Position numbers and translations under genes: made by a program | Notes under the pieces: model-generated | The model's database searches: none | Seen by the model: only the letters and a program-made list of their open reading frames with translations | Told to the model about the DNA's origin: nothing | In this document: piece after piece, positions 25,444 through 37,326 of the stretch | How the letters are laid out: every line of letters starts with the position of its first letter | Position numbering within the stretch: the first letter of the stretch is position 1 | Assembly (NCBI RefSeq): GCF_004364335.1 | Contig: NZ_SOCR01000003.1 | Coordinates: 1-64,000 of the forward strand | Reading direction: 5' to 3' | Source: Pseudomonas graminis | GTDB taxonomy: Bacteria; Pseudomonadota; Gammaproteobacteria; Pseudomonadales; Pseudomonadaceae | Length of the DNA stretch: 64,000 bases

Positions 25444-25452
25444 GCTTTGTTG
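25424..25452 (-). terminator. tRNA-Met terminator
   Basis: On the minus strand CAAAGCCCGCCTTGTGCGGGCTTTG forms a 10-bp stem followed by a T-rich tail. It starts 8 bases after the CCA end of tRNA-Met. Confidence 0.85.
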
Positions 25453-25459
25453 AGGTACT

Positions 25460-25536
25460 TGGTGGCTACACAGGGACTTGAACCCCGGACCCCAGCATTA
25501 TGAATGCTATGCTCTAACCAACTGAGCTATGTAGCC
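25460..25536 (-). tRNA. tRNA-Met (CAT), elongator type
   Basis: This 77-nt tRNA begins GGCTACATAGCTCAGTTGG and ends with encoded CCA. The acceptor stem GGCTACA pairs with TGTAGCC. The anticodon loop TTCATAA gives CAT. The GGCTAC start and the paired first acceptor base indicate elongator rather than initiator Met. It is transcribed leftward into its terminator, and the repeat-flanked module lies just beyond. Confidence 0.96.
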
Positions 25537-25967
25537 AAGTGGCGCGCATTATTCGCTCAGATCGAATATGTGTCAAGCGTCTCTTTCAAAAAATTTATCC
25601 ACACGATCAATCGGTTAGCCTCCCCACTCTCCAACCATTCCTCATCCCTGCACGTCGGTGACAGTTTCACTCCCTACGCTGAGTGCTTTTGCCCCACTTT
25701 CGCGCACGCCGCGTGCACCGTCCTCGGACTCATGCCCAGTTTGATGGCTTCGTGCTATCGGTCCAGTTCTTGCTTATGCCTGCCGCATCGCTGCCGTTAT
25801 AGACGGAAGCGGCGGCAGATCTCGATAAGCCCACATGCGCCACTTGCTCAAAAGATGGACGGTTATCGTTTTCAAAACACAGACATGGCATTTTGCCGGT
25901 AAGAATGTAAGGCAGGCCAGCGATGATCATTCGTCGTTTAGCGTTTGTCGGTGAGGAGTAGTCGGCT
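25537..25967. other. 431-base gap upstream of a chemoreceptor gene
   Basis: No convincing gene is seen on either strand; open frames here lack ribosome-binding sites and family resemblance. The left part must hold the tRNA-Met promoter (leftward) and the right part the chemoreceptor promoter. A GCCGGTAA segment near 25899 recalls a flagellar sigma-28 -10 element, but the spacing to a -35 element is wrong. Confidence 0.5.
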
Positions 25968-28025
25968 ATGCAGAGTCTTTTGTCGCCAGGAATCCGACTG
26001 CTCGGACGTCTCGGGTTCGCGCGCAAGTTTCAGGTGCTCTTCTTTCTGTTTATTTTGCCACTTGCGGGTAGCCTGTGGATGATCGGGCAGGATTACCGCA
26101 GCAAGCTGGAGGTGATTTCTCAGGAGCAAGCCGGTGTGCGCCAGCTCATGGCGCTCGATGCGCTGGATGTGCAGCTGACGGCCCAGCGCAACCGCGCCGC
26201 GCGCTGGAAGGCCGCTGACATTCTCCATGATCCGACGCCAGCCGCGAAGGCAGCCATGAACGCACTGGATGCTGCCAACCCTGAACTGACCCGATCTCTT
26301 GCGTCCCTTGGTGATGAACTCAAGGCACAGAACGCCAGCACTGACATCATGACGCGGTATCAAGCGCTGCAGGCCTCGGTCAAAGGTATGGATTCGGAAT
26401 CCCTGCGCACCGTTGGCTGGTGGCCGGATGGCTACGATCGCTTTACCTCTGCGCTTACGGCGCTGCAAAGTCTGCGTGAACAGATCGCCATGGACAGCGG
26501 TTTGATCCTCGATCCGTGGCTTGAAACCTACCTGTTGATGCAGATCGCCACGCAGCAGGCGCCGGACCTTGTCGAGCGGGTAGGGCGCATGGCAAGTATC
26601 GGCCAGTCGTCGATCGCGTCCGGGCAGTTCTCGTTGCAAAGCCGTCTTCAGATGCGCGACCTGCGCAGTCGCATCGGCGACGCCCGTGATCAATTGGTCA
26701 AGGCCGTGGGTTCGCTCAAAGCCAAGGCCTATCCCGGCATGGAGGTCTGGACGCGTCAGTATGAAGACAGCCTCCAACGTCTCGATACCGAACTGAAAGT
26801 GCTCGACGACGGTGTGTTCGGCGGCAGCATCAAACTCGACCCGGCCGCGTTCGAGCGCAGCGTCGACAGCGTGAGCGAAGGCTTGGCGGCCCTGCGCAAG
26901 CAGTCACTCTCGTCGCTCACCAGCCGGCTCGATTATTACCATGAACAGGCCACCCAGCAGTTCGTGCCGGTGGCTGCCATTTTCAGCGTTCTTGCTCTCG
27001 CAGCGCTGTATCTCTTCATGTGCCTCCAAGCGTCAATCCAGCGCAGCGCCAAAGGCATCACCACGCTGGCCGAATCGCTGCGGGACGGCAATCTGTGCGT
27101 CGAAGTCGCCGTCGAGGGGCGCGACGAACTGGCTGCCATCAGCACCGCACTCAACGTTGCGGTGGTGCAACTGCGCACCAGTCTGCTGGGCGTCAACCAC
27201 GAAACCCAGCAACTGGGCTCTGCGGTGCTGACCCTCAACGCGCAGTCCGGCAGCACGCTCAACGAAGTCGAAGACCAACAGCAGCAGATCAGCCAGATCG
27301 CGGCGGCCGCCACCGAGCTGGCCGCGACGTCCATGGGCGTCGCCCGCAGCTGTGAAGCGGCGTCCGGCAGCGCCCAGGCCACTCGTCGCATCGCCGAGGA
27401 CAGCAGCCGCGACAGTCAACGCACCACGGCGAGCATTCAGCAACTGAACCAGAAGCTGACCGACACCGCTAACGCGTTGAGCAAGGTCAGCGAGCAGGGG
27501 CAGCAGATCCAGTCCGTGGTGGACACCATTCGCGGCATCGCCGAGCAGACCAATCTACTGGCGCTCAATGCCGCCATTGAAGCGGCGCGTGCGGGCGAGC
27601 AGGGTCGTGGCTTCGCCGTGGTCGCCGACGAAGTGCGCAGTTTGTCGCAGCGGACCCAGGCGTCGACCGCGCAAATCGCCGGGACCGTGGACAGCCTGCG
27701 CTCGACCGTCAGCCAGGCCGTCAACCTGATGGAAGCAGCCTGTGGTCAGGCAGTGAGTGATGCGCAATCGGTGACCGGGCTGGGCGAGCGGCTGGAAGAG
27801 ATCGCCAGCGCCGTACAGATCGTTACTGACACCCTGGCGCAGATCGCCACGGCAGTTGAAGAACAGGCCGCCACGGCGGACGAGGTCAGCGGCAACATCC
27901 AACAGGTGGATCAGGCTGCAGGCCGCTTGCTGGACGGCGCGCGTGCGGTCAATCAGGCTGCAGACACCCTGACAAAAGGCAGCCGGGCCTTGAGTGACAA
28001 CACCGCGAGATTCCGGTTGGGGTAA
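25968..28025 (+). CDS. Methyl-accepting chemotaxis protein (large periplasmic domain)
   Basis: This 685-residue chemoreceptor has TM1 at about 23-42 ([17 protein letters not shown]), a large all-helical periplasmic region (about 43-325) and TM2 at about 332-352. HAMP and the signalling coiled coil follow, with the invariant hairpin [20 protein letters not shown]. The periplasmic part of about 280 residues is twice the usual four-helix bundle and may be a helical bimodular or NIT-like sensor. There is no C-terminal pentapeptide. GAGGAG lies 9 bases before the ATG. The ligand is not predictable. Confidence 0.92.
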   Translation: MQSLLSPGIRLLGRLGFARKFQVLFFLFILPLAGSLWMIGQDYRSKLEVISQEQAGVRQLMALDALDVQLTAQRNRAARWKAADILHDPTPAAKAAMNALDAANPELTRSLASLGDELKAQNASTDIMTRYQALQASVKGMDSESLRTVGWWPDGYDRFTSALTALQSLREQIAMDSGLILDPWLETYLLMQIATQQAPDLVERVGRMASIGQSSIASGQFSLQSRLQMRDLRSRIGDARDQLVKAVGSLKAKAYPGMEVWTRQYEDSLQRLDTELKVLDDGVFGGSIKLDPAAFERSVDSVSEGLAALRKQSLSSLTSRLDYYHEQATQQFVPVAAIFSVLALAALYLFMCLQASIQRSAKGITTLAESLRDGNLCVEVAVEGRDELAAISTALNVAVVQLRTSLLGVNHETQQLGSAVLTLNAQSGSTLNEVEDQQQQISQIAAAATELAATSMGVARSCEAASGSAQATRRIAEDSSRDSQRTTASIQQLNQKLTDTANALSKVSEQGQQIQSVVDTIRGIAEQTNLLALNAAIEAARAGEQGRGFAVVADEVRSLSQRTQASTAQIAGTVDSLRSTVSQAVNLMEAACGQAVSDAQSVTGLGERLEEIASAVQIVTDTLAQIATAVEEQAATADEVSGNIQQVDQAAGRLLDGARAVNQAADTLTKGSRALSDNTARFRLG

Positions 28026-28173
28026 GTCGCGCAGGCAAGGCATGAGGAGGATTGGCGTGCACGTCTCCTGCGTGCGAGTGCGGCGTGGGTTGAAAGACGA
28101 AAGGCTTGCGAAGTATAAGATTCGTCGCTTGCACATCGTCTTTTGAAACCCATCGCCGTAGGGGATTTTTTCC

Positions 28174-28830
28174 ATGACCGATAGCAGTGCCGCAGGTGCG
28201 GCGGTTTATTCACCCCTGACGTTAGCGTTATACGACGCCTGGGTGCTCGGCATTTCCAATCGGTATGCCTGGCGCTGCCCGACCGATGAGGCGCTGTTGC
28301 CGTTCTTCCGCGCCAATATTCGTGCACACCATCTGGATATCGGCGTCGGCACCGGCTATTACCTGGCGAAAGCCAATCTGCCGCCGGACACCCAAATCAC
28401 TCTGATGGACCTTAACCCCAGCAGCCTCGCCGCTGCCAAGCGCAGAATCGGACGGCCAGACACGCGCACCCTTCAGCATGACGTCATGACGCCGATCCCG
28501 GGGAACGAGCGTTTCGATTCGATATCCCTGTTCTACCTCCTGCACTGCCTGCCTGGCCCGCTGGACGCCAAGGCGGCGATCTTCGCTCACCTCAAGCACA
28601 ACTTGAACCCGGACGGCGCGTTGTTTGGCGCGACGATTCTAGGGGATGAGGCAGGACATAACGGCTTCGGCCGCAAGCTGATGGCGGTGTACAACAAGAA
28701 AGGCATCTTCGGAAATAGCCAGGACACGCAGGCCGGTTTCGAAGCGCATTTGCGGACGCACTTTCGCGACGTAACGCTCAAACGCGAAGGCGTGGTTATG
28801 CTGTTTCGCGCAGCGCAACCGATCGTCTGA
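28174..28830 (+). CDS. Class I SAM-dependent methyltransferase
   Basis: This 218-residue soluble protein has the SAM-binding motif I HHLDIGVGTGYYLAKA (about 49-64), an acidic residue at the end of strand 2 (LMDLNPSS) and a later motif in FDSISLFYLLHCLPG. The Rossmann-type methyltransferase fold is clear; the substrate is not. Small-molecule methyltransferases are the nearest type. GGGGA precedes the ATG. It is convergent with ychF, with a terminator between. Confidence 0.85.
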   Translation: MTDSSAAGAAVYSPLTLALYDAWVLGISNRYAWRCPTDEALLPFFRANIRAHHLDIGVGTGYYLAKANLPPDTQITLMDLNPSSLAAAKRRIGRPDTRTLQHDVMTPIPGNERFDSISLFYLLHCLPGPLDAKAAIFAHLKHNLNPDGALFGATILGDEAGHNGFGRKLMAVYNKKGIFGNSQDTQAGFEAHLRTHFRDVTLKREGVVMLFRAAQPIV

Positions 28831-28879
28831 ACCGTGCCGCGACAGGTGCGTTGTGCAAGCGGATGCAAACCGCAGAAAG

Positions 28880-28919
28880 CACAAAGCCCGCGGATCACGG
28901 AGTGATGCGCGGGCTTTGA
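28880..28919. terminator. Terminator between methyltransferase and ychF
   Basis: CAAAGCCCGC and GCGGGCTTTG form a 10-bp stem around an 18-base loop. It can serve both converging genes, although no long T-run follows on either side. Confidence 0.7.
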
Positions 28920-28953
28920 CGTTCAACGGGGTTCGTGGATAGCCACGAGCGCG

Positions 28954-30054
<1,101 letters not shown>

Positions 30055-30075
30055 GGTGTTTCCCCTCGAGTGATG

Positions 30076-30660
30076 TCAGGCCTTCTGGCTGTGCAGGACG
30101 CGCATCGCCTTGGCGAAGTCGCCAGCGAGTACATCCGGCAGCACGCCGAGGGCAAAGTCGATGCTGGCATCCAGTTTTTCCTGCTCGGCGCGTGGCGCTC
30201 GACCCAGGACGAAGTTGGACACCAGACTGGCGTCGCCCGGGTGGCCAATGCCAAGCCGCAGGCGGTGGAAGCCGTTCTGGTTGCCGAGCTGCGCAATGAT
30301 GTCGCGCAGCCCGTTATGCCCGCCGTGCCCGCCACCCAGTTTGAGTTTGGCGACGCCCGGAGGCAGGTCGAGTTCGTCGTGGGCCACCAGAATGGCTTGC
30401 GGAGGAATCCGGAAGAAACCCGCCAGAGCTGCGACGGACTGGCCGCTGCGGTTCATGTAGGTGGTGGGAATCAGCAGACGAACGTCTTGGCCCTGATGAC
30501 TGAATTTAGCCGTCAGGCCGAAATATTTGCGGTCAGCGGTCAGATTGACACGCTGTGCGCTGGCAATGCGCTCAACGAAAAGAGCCCCTGCGTTATGCCG
30601 GGTCTGTTCGTATTCGTGGCCTGGATTTCCCAGGCCGACGATCAGTTGGATGGCGGTCAC
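30076..30660 (-). CDS. pth: Peptidyl-tRNA hydrolase
   Basis: This 194-residue enzyme recycles peptidyl-tRNA by cleaving the ester bond. The family N-terminus [13 protein letters not shown] is followed by the catalytic His in [11 protein letters not shown], with Asn and Asp residues in TTYMNRSG and [11 protein letters not shown] chose GTG at 30660, which gives the usual 194 residues; a frame extending to 30699 adds an unrelated tail. It sits between rplY and ychF, the conserved order. Confidence 0.95.
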   Translation of the reverse strand: MTAIQLIVGLGNPGHEYEQTRHNAGALFVERIASAQRVNLTADRKYFGLTAKFSHQGQDVRLLIPTTYMNRSGQSVAALAGFFRIPPQAILVAHDELDLPPGVAKLKLGGGHGGHNGLRDIIAQLGNQNGFHRLRLGIGHPGDASLVSNFVLGRAPRAEQEKLDASIDFALGVLPDVLAGDFAKAMRVLHSQKA

Positions 30661-30734
30661 GTCAGGGGCTCTTCCTTGGGTCGAGTGTGATGATGGCAAG
30701 CATCATCACGGGTCAACCGGCTAGCGAGTAATAA

Positions 30735-31346
30735 TTACTCGGCTTCGCCTTCTGCGGTGCCTTCTTCTTCGTCCTGGACGATGCGAGGAGCGTGGACGTT
30801 AGCGATGTCCAGGTCCTTGCCGTGCGCCAGAGCGACGAATTCAACACCTTTAGGTGCTTTAACGTCGGACAGGTGAACGTTGTCGCCGATTTCCAGAGCG
30901 CCCAGGTCAACTTCGATGAACTCAGGCAGGTCTTTTGGCAGGCAGGTCACTTCCAGCTCAGTGGTAGTGTGCGAGATCTCGCCGCCTTTCTTGACCGGTG
31001 CTTCTTCGTTGATGAAGTGCACTGGAACGATAGCGGTCAGTTTCTGGCCAGCTACAACGCGGATGAAGTCAGCGTGCATGATGAACTGCTTGGCAGGGTG
31101 ACGCTGCATCGCTTTAACGATGACGTTCTGCTTGGCGCCAGCAATGTTCAGCTCGATAACGTGGCTGTAGGCAGCTTCGTTTTCGAACATCTTGGCGAGT
31201 TCTTTGGCTTCGATGGTGATCGAAGTCGCTTCCTGGCCACCACCGTAAACAACGGCTGGGACGGAGGCGGCGAGACGACGCAGGCGGCGGCTCGCACCTT
31301 TCCCCAGGTCAGTACGCGCTTGGGCGTTCAGAGTAAATTCGTTCAT
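30735..31346 (-). CDS. rplY: Ribosomal protein bL25 (Ctc/TL5 type)
   Basis: This 203-residue large-subunit protein binds 5S rRNA. The N-terminal L25 domain (1-90) begins [21 protein letters not shown], and the C-terminal beta domain of the CTC/TL5 type (95-190) is followed by an acidic tail ([11 protein letters not shown]). The ATG at 31346 has GGAGA upstream; the longer frame to 31412 runs through the preceding terminator. It leads the rplY-pth-ychF group. Confidence 0.95.
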   Translation of the reverse strand: MNEFTLNAQARTDLGKGASRRLRRLAASVPAVVYGGGQEATSITIEAKELAKMFENEAAYSHVIELNIAGAKQNVIVKAMQRHPAKQFIMHADFIRVVAGQKLTAIVPVHFINEEAPVKKGGEISHTTTELEVTCLPKDLPEFIEVDLGALEIGDNVHLSDVKAPKGVEFVALAHGKDLDIANVHAPRIVQDEEEGTAEGEAE

Positions 31347-31410
31347 TTTGCATCTCCAATATAGCCATGACCGAGCGGCGTTTGCGACCAGCGCCAGACA
31401 CGGTATGGGC

Positions 31411-31456
31411 AAAAAAGCCCCGCCCCGGCATTGAGTGTCGGGGCGGGGCGCTTTTC
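31411..31456 (-). terminator. Strong terminator between prs and rplY
   Basis: On the minus strand GCCCCGCCCCG pairs with CGGGGCGGGGC over 11 bases, followed by TTTTTT. It ends prs transcription, so rplY needs its own promoter in the short gap before 31346. Confidence 0.9.
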
Positions 31457-31486
31457 GTCAACGGATGGTTCGGCAGGGCAGGGCCC

Positions 31487-32428
31487 TTATCGGAACATCG
31501 CGCTGATCGATTCTTCGTTGCTGATGCGACGCATCGCCTCAGCGACTACCGGTGCGATATCCAGTTGACGGATACGGTCACAGGCCTGTGCTGCAGCGGA
31601 CAACGGGATGGTGTTCGTTACCACCAGTTCGTCCAGCACGGAATTTTCGATGTTCTCGATCGCACGGCCCGACAGAACAGGGTGTGTGCAATACGCGAAG
31701 ACCTTGGCAGCGCCGTGTTCCTTCAGCGCCTTGGCCGCATGGCACAAGGTGCCTGCGGTATCGACCATGTCGTCGACGAGAATACAGGTACGGCCTTCAA
31801 CGTCACCGATGATGTGCATCACTTCGGAGTGGTTGGCCTTCTCGCGGCGCTTGTCGATGATGCCCAGATCGACGCCCAGGGATTTGGCAACGGCACGTGC
31901 ACGCACGACGCCGCCGATATCCGGGGAGACAATCATCAGGTTTTCGAAGCGTTGGTCTTCAATGTCATCCACCAGAACCGGGGAGCCGTAGATGTTATCT
32001 ACGGGAATATCGAAGAACCCTTGAATCTGGTCAGCGTGCAGGTCGACAGTCAGCACACGGTCGATACCGACGACGGTGAGCATGTCCGCAACCACTTTAG
32101 CGCTGATGGCCACACGGGCGGAACGCGGACGGCGATCTTGGCGGGCATAACCAAAGTAAGGGATTACAGCAGTGATACGAGTGGCCGAGGAGCGACGGAA
32201 GGCATCAGCCATCACGACGAGTTCCATCAGGTTATCGTTGGTCGGAGCGCAGGTCGGCTGGATAATGAAGACGTCTTTACCGCGAACGTTTTCATTGATC
32301 TCAGCGGTAATCTCACCGTCGGAAAACTTTCCAACAGAGATGTCACCGAGAGGGATATGCAGCTGACGTACGACACGCCGAGCCAGATCGGGGTTGGCGT
32401 TCCCCGTAAAGACCATCATCTTGGACAC
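31487..32428 (-). CDS. prs: Ribose-phosphate pyrophosphokinase (PRPP synthetase)
   Basis: This 313-residue class I enzyme makes PRPP from ribose 5-phosphate and ATP for nucleotide, His and Trp synthesis. Motifs: GNANPDLA near the N-terminus, the flexible catalytic segment [10 protein letters not shown] (about 95-104), the PRPP-binding [11 protein letters not shown] and the C-terminal [14 protein letters not shown] (about 213-226). It lies just downstream of tRNA-Gln and ispE. Other salvage enzymes that consume PRPP (upp, hpt) are elsewhere in the window. Confidence 0.97.
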   Translation of the reverse strand: MSKMMVFTGNANPDLARRVVRQLHIPLGDISVGKFSDGEITAEINENVRGKDVFIIQPTCAPTNDNLMELVVMADAFRRSSATRITAVIPYFGYARQDRRPRSARVAISAKVVADMLTVVGIDRVLTVDLHADQIQGFFDIPVDNIYGSPVLVDDIEDQRFENLMIVSPDIGGVVRARAVAKSLGVDLGIIDKRREKANHSEVMHIIGDVEGRTCILVDDMVDTAGTLCHAAKALKEHGAAKVFAYCTHPVLSGRAIENIENSVLDELVVTNTIPLSAAAQACDRIRQLDIAPVVAEAMRRISNEESISAMFR

Positions 32429-32475
32429 GCGCAGTACCTGGAGGCTTAGGGTATGCCTGGATGACTATAGGAAAA

Positions 32476-32550
32476 TGGCAGGGGCGGCTGGATTCGAACC
32501 AACGCATGGCAGGATCAAAACCTGCTGCCTTACCGCTTGGCGACGCCCCT
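32476..32550 (-). tRNA. tRNA-Gln (TTG)
   Basis: This 75-nt tRNA has acceptor stem AGGGGCG / CGCCCCT, D-loop CGCCAAGCGGTAAGGC, anticodon loop TTTTGAT giving TTG, T-arm GGTTCGAATCC and encoded CCA. It lies between ispE and prs on the same strand and is probably processed from their common transcript. Confidence 0.96.
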
Positions 32551-32586
32551 GTATCTGTTGCACGAGTGCCTGGCACTCGGTTCCTT

Positions 32587-33444
32587 TTAGAGCAGTGCTT
32601 GTAACTTCCGGTGCAACATCGAGATGTTTGCGCCTTTTGCTACAAACCCTGTAAGGGTCTCTGTAAGAAGGGCCGAGACTTTATCAGCTTCAGCTTTGCT
32701 TGGGAAGGCCCCAAACACACAACTTCCAGTTCCGGTTAATTTTGCTTCGGTAAATTTACCTAACAAATTCAAAACGTTACCAACTTCTGGATATCGCTTC
32801 GTTACAACCGGTAAGCAGTCGTTTCGACTGTTTCCCTTGGGAACGGGGCGCACTTTAATGGGCGGAGTGTCACGTGTCAACAGCGGATCTGAAAAAATTT
32901 CTGCTGTACTTACAGATACTTGCGGCACCAGCACCAGATACCAGGGTTCTTCGGGGTTTGCAGGGGTCAGTATCTCGCCGACGCCCTCAGCAAAAGCGGC
33001 ATGCCCGCGCACGAAAACCGGGACGTCTGCCCCAAGCGTGAGGCCCAGCGCCGCCAGGCGATCTTCATCCCAGCCAAGCTGCCAGAGATGATTCAGGCCG
33101 AGCAGTGTGGTCGCCGCATCGGAGCTTCCGCCACCGATGCCGCCACCCATGGGCAGGATTTTTTTCAGCCAGATATCGACGCCGAGCGGGCAACCGGATT
33201 GCTCTTTGAGGGCGCGAGCGGCTCTGACGATCAGGTTACTGTCGTGGGGAACGTCGGCAATTTCCGTCTGCAGGCGCACTTCACCGTCATTGCGAAGCGC
33301 GAAACTGAGTTCGTCGCCGTAATCGAGAAACTGAAACAGCGTCTGCAGTTCGTGATAACCGTCTGCGCGGCGTCCGGTGATGTGCAGCATGAGATTCAGT
33401 TTGGCAGGGGCGGGCAGTGTCAGTCGGGCTTGCGACATGCTCAT
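32587..33444 (-). CDS. ispE: 4-diphosphocytidyl-2-C-methyl-D-erythritol kinase
   Basis: This 285-residue GHMP kinase phosphorylates CDP-ME in the MEP isoprenoid pathway. The substrate-binding N-terminus is [17 protein letters not shown] and the ATP-binding glycine-rich loop is [20 protein letters not shown]. The ATG at 33444 overlaps the lolB stop (ATGA); a second ATG two codons later is possible. Gene order lolB-ispE-tRNA-prs is conserved widely in gamma-proteobacteria. Confidence 0.96.
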   Translation of the reverse strand: MSMSQARLTLPAPAKLNLMLHITGRRADGYHELQTLFQFLDYGDELSFALRNDGEVRLQTEIADVPHDSNLIVRAARALKEQSGCPLGVDIWLKKILPMGGGIGGGSSDAATTLLGLNHLWQLGWDEDRLAALGLTLGADVPVFVRGHAAFAEGVGEILTPANPEEPWYLVLVPQVSVSTAEIFSDPLLTRDTPPIKVRPVPKGNSRNDCLPVVTKRYPEVGNVLNLLGKFTEAKLTGTGSCVFGAFPSKAEADKVSALLTETLTGFVAKGANISMLHRKLQALL

Positions 33445-34058
33445 TGCCCCAGTTTGCGTGGTTGCCAGTCCTTGATGACCAGCGTGACGTCCAGATCCTG
33501 CCCGTGCAGCTTCATGCGTTCAGGCAGCCAGAAACCGTTTTGCTGGGTGTAGCTCAGGTACTCGATCTGCCAGCCATCCTGTTCAAGGCTGGCCAGGCGA
33601 CTGTCACCGTCAAGCGTCAGGTTGCTTTTGCTGTCCGGCGCAGGCAGACCGCGGACCCACCAGACCAGATGCGACACCGGCAGTCTCCAGCCCAACTGAT
33701 CCTTGAGCAAAGTTTCCGGGTCCGGCGCGTCGTAGCGGCCCTGATTGGCGACTTCCAGCGACACCGCGCCAGGGCGACCGGTCAACCGGGCAGCACCGCG
33801 ACCCAGCGGGCCGGACAGACGAATGTCGTAGTAATCCTGACGTTGCAGCCAGAACAGCGTGCCGCTGCCGGAGTCCTTTGGTGCGCGGATGCCGACCTTG
33901 CCGTTGATCTGCCAGCCGTCGAGGCTGCTGAGTTGTTCTTTGTTCACACGCCATTGATTGGCGTCGCCCTTGCCTTGCACGGCTTCGCGGGAGGACATGC
34001 CGGCACAGCCGGCGAGCAGGGCGATCAGACTGAATACGAGTACGTGGCGCAATTGCAT
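33441..34058 (-). CDS. lolB: Outer-membrane lipoprotein LolB
   Basis: This 205-residue lipoprotein inserts lipoproteins received from LolA into the outer membrane. The lipoprotein signal ends LIALLAGC with the lipidated Cys near residue 18. The mature part matches LolB in having [29 protein letters not shown] strands and [12 protein letters not shown]. It is between the TPR lipoprotein gene (4-base gap) and ispE (4-base overlap). Confidence 0.94.
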   Translation of the reverse strand: MQLRHVLVFSLIALLAGCAGMSSREAVQGKGDANQWRVNKEQLSSLDGWQINGKVGIRAPKDSGSGTLFWLQRQDYYDIRLSGPLGRGAARLTGRPGAVSLEVANQGRYDAPDPETLLKDQLGWRLPVSHLVWWVRGLPAPDSKSNLTLDGDSRLASLEQDGWQIEYLSYTQQNGFWLPERMKLHGQDLDVTLVIKDWQPRKLGQ

Positions 34059-34062
34059 AAAT

Positions 34063-35790
34063 TCAAAGGGTCTCGGCGCCGGTCAGGCGTTTGATAGTGC
34101 TGCGCAGGACCGGGCTGTCAGGTTGTTGTTCAAGGGCCTTGGCCCACACTTTGCGGGCTTCACGCTGCTCGCCTTTGGCCCACAGGACTTCGCCCAGGTG
34201 CGCGGCGACCTCGTGATCCGGGAAGCGCTCCAGCGCCTGGCGCAGCAGGCGCTCGGCTTCATCCAGATTGCCGAGGCGGTAATTGACCCAGCCGAGGCTG
34301 TCGAGAACTGCAGGGTCTTCCGGGTTGAGCTGATGCGCACGCTCGATCAATTCCTTGGCCTCGGCGTAGCGCGTCGTGCGGTCAGAAAGCGTGTAGCCCA
34401 GGGCGTTCAATGCCATGGCGTTGTCCGGCTCGCGCTTGAGAATGGCCCGCAGATCGCTCTCCATCTGTTTCAGATCGTTGCGCTTCTCGGCCAGCATCGA
34501 GCGGGTGTACAGCAGATTCAGGTCGTCCGGGTACTGCTTGAGCGCCTGACTCAACACTTGCCAGCCGCGATCGCTCTGATTGTTGTTGGCCAGGGTCTCG
34601 GCTTCGATCAGGTACAGCTGAATGGCGTAATCAGGCTGGTCGGCACGTGCCTGAGCCAAACGCTTCGACGCTTCAGCGGTGCTGCCGTTGCTCATGAGGA
34701 TATCGGCCTGCCGCAGCTGCGCAGGCAGGAAGTCACTGCCGGGGCCCACTTGAGCGTATTCGGCCAGCGCGGTTTGAGGGTCATTGCGCTCTTCGTAGAT
34801 GCGGCCGAGGTTGACGTGGGCCGAGTCGACGTGGCTGCCGCGGGAGACCAGGTCTTCCAGGTAGCCCTGCGCTTCGTCCCATGCCTTGTTTTCCAGGCAC
34901 ACCAGCGCGAGTGAATAGCGCAGCTCGTCGTCGTCCGGGTACTGCTGAACCAGGCTGGAGAACTGCACTTTGGCGTCTTCCATGCGGTTCTGTTCCACCA
35001 GCATGCGCGCATAGGTCAGGCGCAGACGTTTGTCGTCCGGGTATTTCTTGATGCTCTTTTCCAGCAGCGGGATCGCTTCCTTGCCGCGGTCCATGCTTTG
35101 CAGCAAGCGAGCGCGCAGCAGGATAGGCGCCACTTCGCCTTCACCCGGCGGGTTGTCTTCGAGCAGTTTCAGCGAGGCGGCACTGTCGCCCTCCTGCTGA
35201 AGGAGCAGCGCCTTGCCGAAGATCAGCTGGCCGTTTTTCGGGTATTTCGCCAACAGGCGGTCGAAGCTGGTAATCAGCCCCTTGCGCGTCGTGGAGTCGG
35301 TTTCCGACGCCGACAACGCGAGGAAATCAAAATGCGTGTCGCCCTGGCCCTGAAGGACCTTCTCCATATAGCGCATGGAATCGTCGTAGCGCCCGGCCCG
35401 CGCCAGCTGGATGGCTGCCGCGCGCTGTGCCTCGAGATTGCTCGGGTCGTTTTTCGCCCAGATCATCGACGTGTCGAGGGCGGCCTGATCGGCACCCAGG
35501 TACTCGGCGATACGGAAGGCGCGCTCGGAAATCCCCGGATCCTGGGTCTGGATCGCCTGGGTCACGTAGTTGTCCAGCGCGATGTCGAAGCGGTTGCGCT
35601 GGCCGGCAAGCTCGGCAGTCAGCAGGCTGACGACGGTTTCCTGAGTGAACGAGCCATACACCTGAGGTTTGGCCTCGGGGGCAGACGGCGCTTCTTTCGC
35701 CGGAGCGGAGGGCTCCGTAGAAACGGAGGACGTAGACTGGCAGCCACTCAGAGCGACAAGGGCAAGGAACAGCGCGGAGGATTTATTCAT
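34063..35790 (-). CDS. TPR-repeat lipoprotein (PA4667 type)
   Basis: This 575-residue protein has a lipoprotein signal ([12 protein letters not shown], lipidated Cys at about 17) and roughly ten tetratricopeptide repeats from residue 45 to the end. Repeat cores with the canonical alanine/tyrosine spacing include [29 protein letters not shown] units, given here only in outline. It probably scaffolds protein complexes at the outer membrane. It heads the leftward operon with lolB and ispE and is divergent from hemA; this layout is conserved in Pseudomonas. The exact partner is unknown to me. Confidence 0.9.
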   Translation of the reverse strand: MNKSSALFLALVALSGCQSTSSVSTEPSAPAKEAPSAPEAKPQVYGSFTQETVVSLLTAELAGQRNRFDIALDNYVTQAIQTQDPGISERAFRIAEYLGADQAALDTSMIWAKNDPSNLEAQRAAAIQLARAGRYDDSMRYMEKVLQGQGDTHFDFLALSASETDSTTRKGLITSFDRLLAKYPKNGQLIFGKALLLQQEGDSAASLKLLEDNPPGEGEVAPILLRARLLQSMDRGKEAIPLLEKSIKKYPDDKRLRLTYARMLVEQNRMEDAKVQFSSLVQQYPDDDELRYSLALVCLENKAWDEAQGYLEDLVSRGSHVDSAHVNLGRIYEERNDPQTALAEYAQVGPGSDFLPAQLRQADILMSNGSTAEASKRLAQARADQPDYAIQLYLIEAETLANNNQSDRGWQVLSQALKQYPDDLNLLYTRSMLAEKRNDLKQMESDLRAILKREPDNAMALNALGYTLSDRTTRYAEAKELIERAHQLNPEDPAVLDSLGWVNYRLGNLDEAERLLRQALERFPDHEVAAHLGEVLWAKGEQREARKVWAKALEQQPDSPVLRSTIKRLTGAETL

Positions 35791-36048
35791 ATAGAAGAGG
35801 GGCGGCTTACCTGCGGTTTGGAAGCATCATGACACAAGGCCGGGAGCAAACCCACAGCCCGCGCGAAATCTGGATACGCTCAATCTACAGCGTGCGCGCG
35901 GACATTTTGTCGCAGCCCGAACGCGGTGATACGCAACCTGTATAGGGACAATAGCGTGCTGCGGACGTTCTGAATGTATTGCGGTGGTTGTCCTCCCTCT
36001 ATTGAAGTAGGACAATTGCCGGCTTCACGTCACCATCAGCGACCTTGA

Positions 36049-37326
36049 ATGGCCTTTCTTGCTCTGGGTATCAACCATAAGACTGCATCAGTTGATGTCC
36101 GCGAGCGCGTGGCATTTACGCCTGAGCAGCTGGTTGAGGCGCTGCAGCAGCTGTGCCGCCTGACCCGAAGCCGGGAAGCGGCCATTCTCTCCACGTGCAA
36201 TCGCAGCGAACTTTATATTGAACAGGATCAACTGACCGCTGACGTCGTGTTGCGCTGGTTGGCCGATTATCACCACCTGAATGTCGATGAGCTGCGCGCC
36301 AGTGCCTATGTGCATGAAGACGACGCGGCGGTGCGACACATGATGCGTGTGGCGTCGGGGCTGGATTCGCTGGTGCTCGGTGAGCCGCAGATCCTTGGTC
36401 AGATGAAATCGGCCTATGCCGTTGCCCGGGAGGCTGGCACGGTCGGCCCATTGCTCGGGAGGCTGTTTCAGGCCACCTTCAGCGCGGCCAAGCAGGTGCG
36501 TACCGACACGGCCATCGGCGAGAACCCGGTGTCCGTCGCCTTTGCCGCTGTCAGTCTGGCCAAACAGATTTTCAGCGACTTGCAGCGCAGTCAGGCGCTG
36601 CTGATCGGGGCAGGGGAGACCATCACTCTGGTTGCCCGCCACCTGCACGAGCTTGGGGTCAAGCGTATCGTTGTTGCCAACCGCACCCTGGAGCGCGCGA
36701 ATATTCTCGCCGAGCAGTTCGGTGCTCACGCGGTGCTGTTGGCCGACATCCCCGCCGAGCTGGTCAACAGCGACATCGTGATCAGCTCCACGGCCAGCCA
36801 GCTGCCGATTCTGGGCAAGGGCGCCGTCGAAAGTGCGCTGAAACTGCGCAAACACAAACCGATCTTCATGGTCGACATCGCCGTGCCGCGCGACATCGAG
36901 CCCGAGGTCGGTGAGCTGGAAGACGTCTACCTCTATACCGTGGACGATCTTCACGAAGTCGTCGCTGAAAACCTCAAGAGTCGCCAGGGCGCGGCGCAGG
37001 CGGCCGAAGAACTGGTCAGCGTGGGGGTCGACGACTTCATGTCGCGCCTGCGCGAACTGGCGGCGGTCGACGTGCTCAAGGCGTATCGTCAGCAGAGCGA
37101 ACGCCTGCGCGACGAAGAATTGCACAAGGCCCAGCGCATGCTCGCCAATGGCAGCAACGCCGAAGACGTGTTGATGGCGCTGGCACGTGGCCTGACGAAT
37201 AAATTGATGCACGCCCCCAGCGTGCAACTCAAAAAGCTGTCCGCTGAAGGCCGCGTCGATGCGCTGGCCATGGCCCAGGAACTCTTTGCCCTCAACGAGG
37301 GCTCCACGGATAAATCCCCGCAATGA
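36049..37326 (+). CDS. hemA: Glutamyl-tRNA reductase
   Basis: This 425-residue enzyme reduces glutamyl-tRNA to glutamate-1-semialdehyde, the first step of C5 tetrapyrrole synthesis. The nucleophile Cys50 is in [11 protein letters not shown] and the N-terminus [19 protein letters not shown] is typical. The NADPH-binding segment [17 protein letters not shown] lies at about 183-199, and a C-terminal helical dimerisation domain follows. No good Shine-Dalgarno is seen before the ATG. It overlaps prfA by 4 bases. Confidence 0.97.
   Translation: MAFLALGINHKTASVDVRERVAFTPEQLVEALQQLCRLTRSREAAILSTCNRSELYIEQDQLTADVVLRWLADYHHLNVDELRASAYVHEDDAAVRHMMRVASGLDSLVLGEPQILGQMKSAYAVAREAGTVGPLLGRLFQATFSAAKQVRTDTAIGENPVSVAFAAVSLAKQIFSDLQRSQALLIGAGETITLVARHLHELGVKRIVVANRTLERANILAEQFGAHAVLLADIPAELVNSDIVISSTASQLPILGKGAVESALKLRKHKPIFMVDIAVPRDIEPEVGELEDVYLYTVDDLHEVVAENLKSRQGAAQAAEELVSVGVDDFMSRLRELAAVDVLKAYRQQSERLRDEELHKAQRMLANGSNAEDVLMALARGLTNKLMHAPSVQLKKLSAEGRVDALAMAQELFALNEGSTDKSPQ

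Noticed and set aside
25504..25902. 132-codon frame between tRNA-Met and the chemoreceptor
   Set aside because: Starts within the tRNA, has no ribosome-binding site and no recognisable domain.
25880..25910. Sigma-28 (flagellar) promoter for the chemoreceptor at 25968
   Set aside because: A GCCGGTAA segment exists but no TAAA/TCAAG element lies at the right distance.
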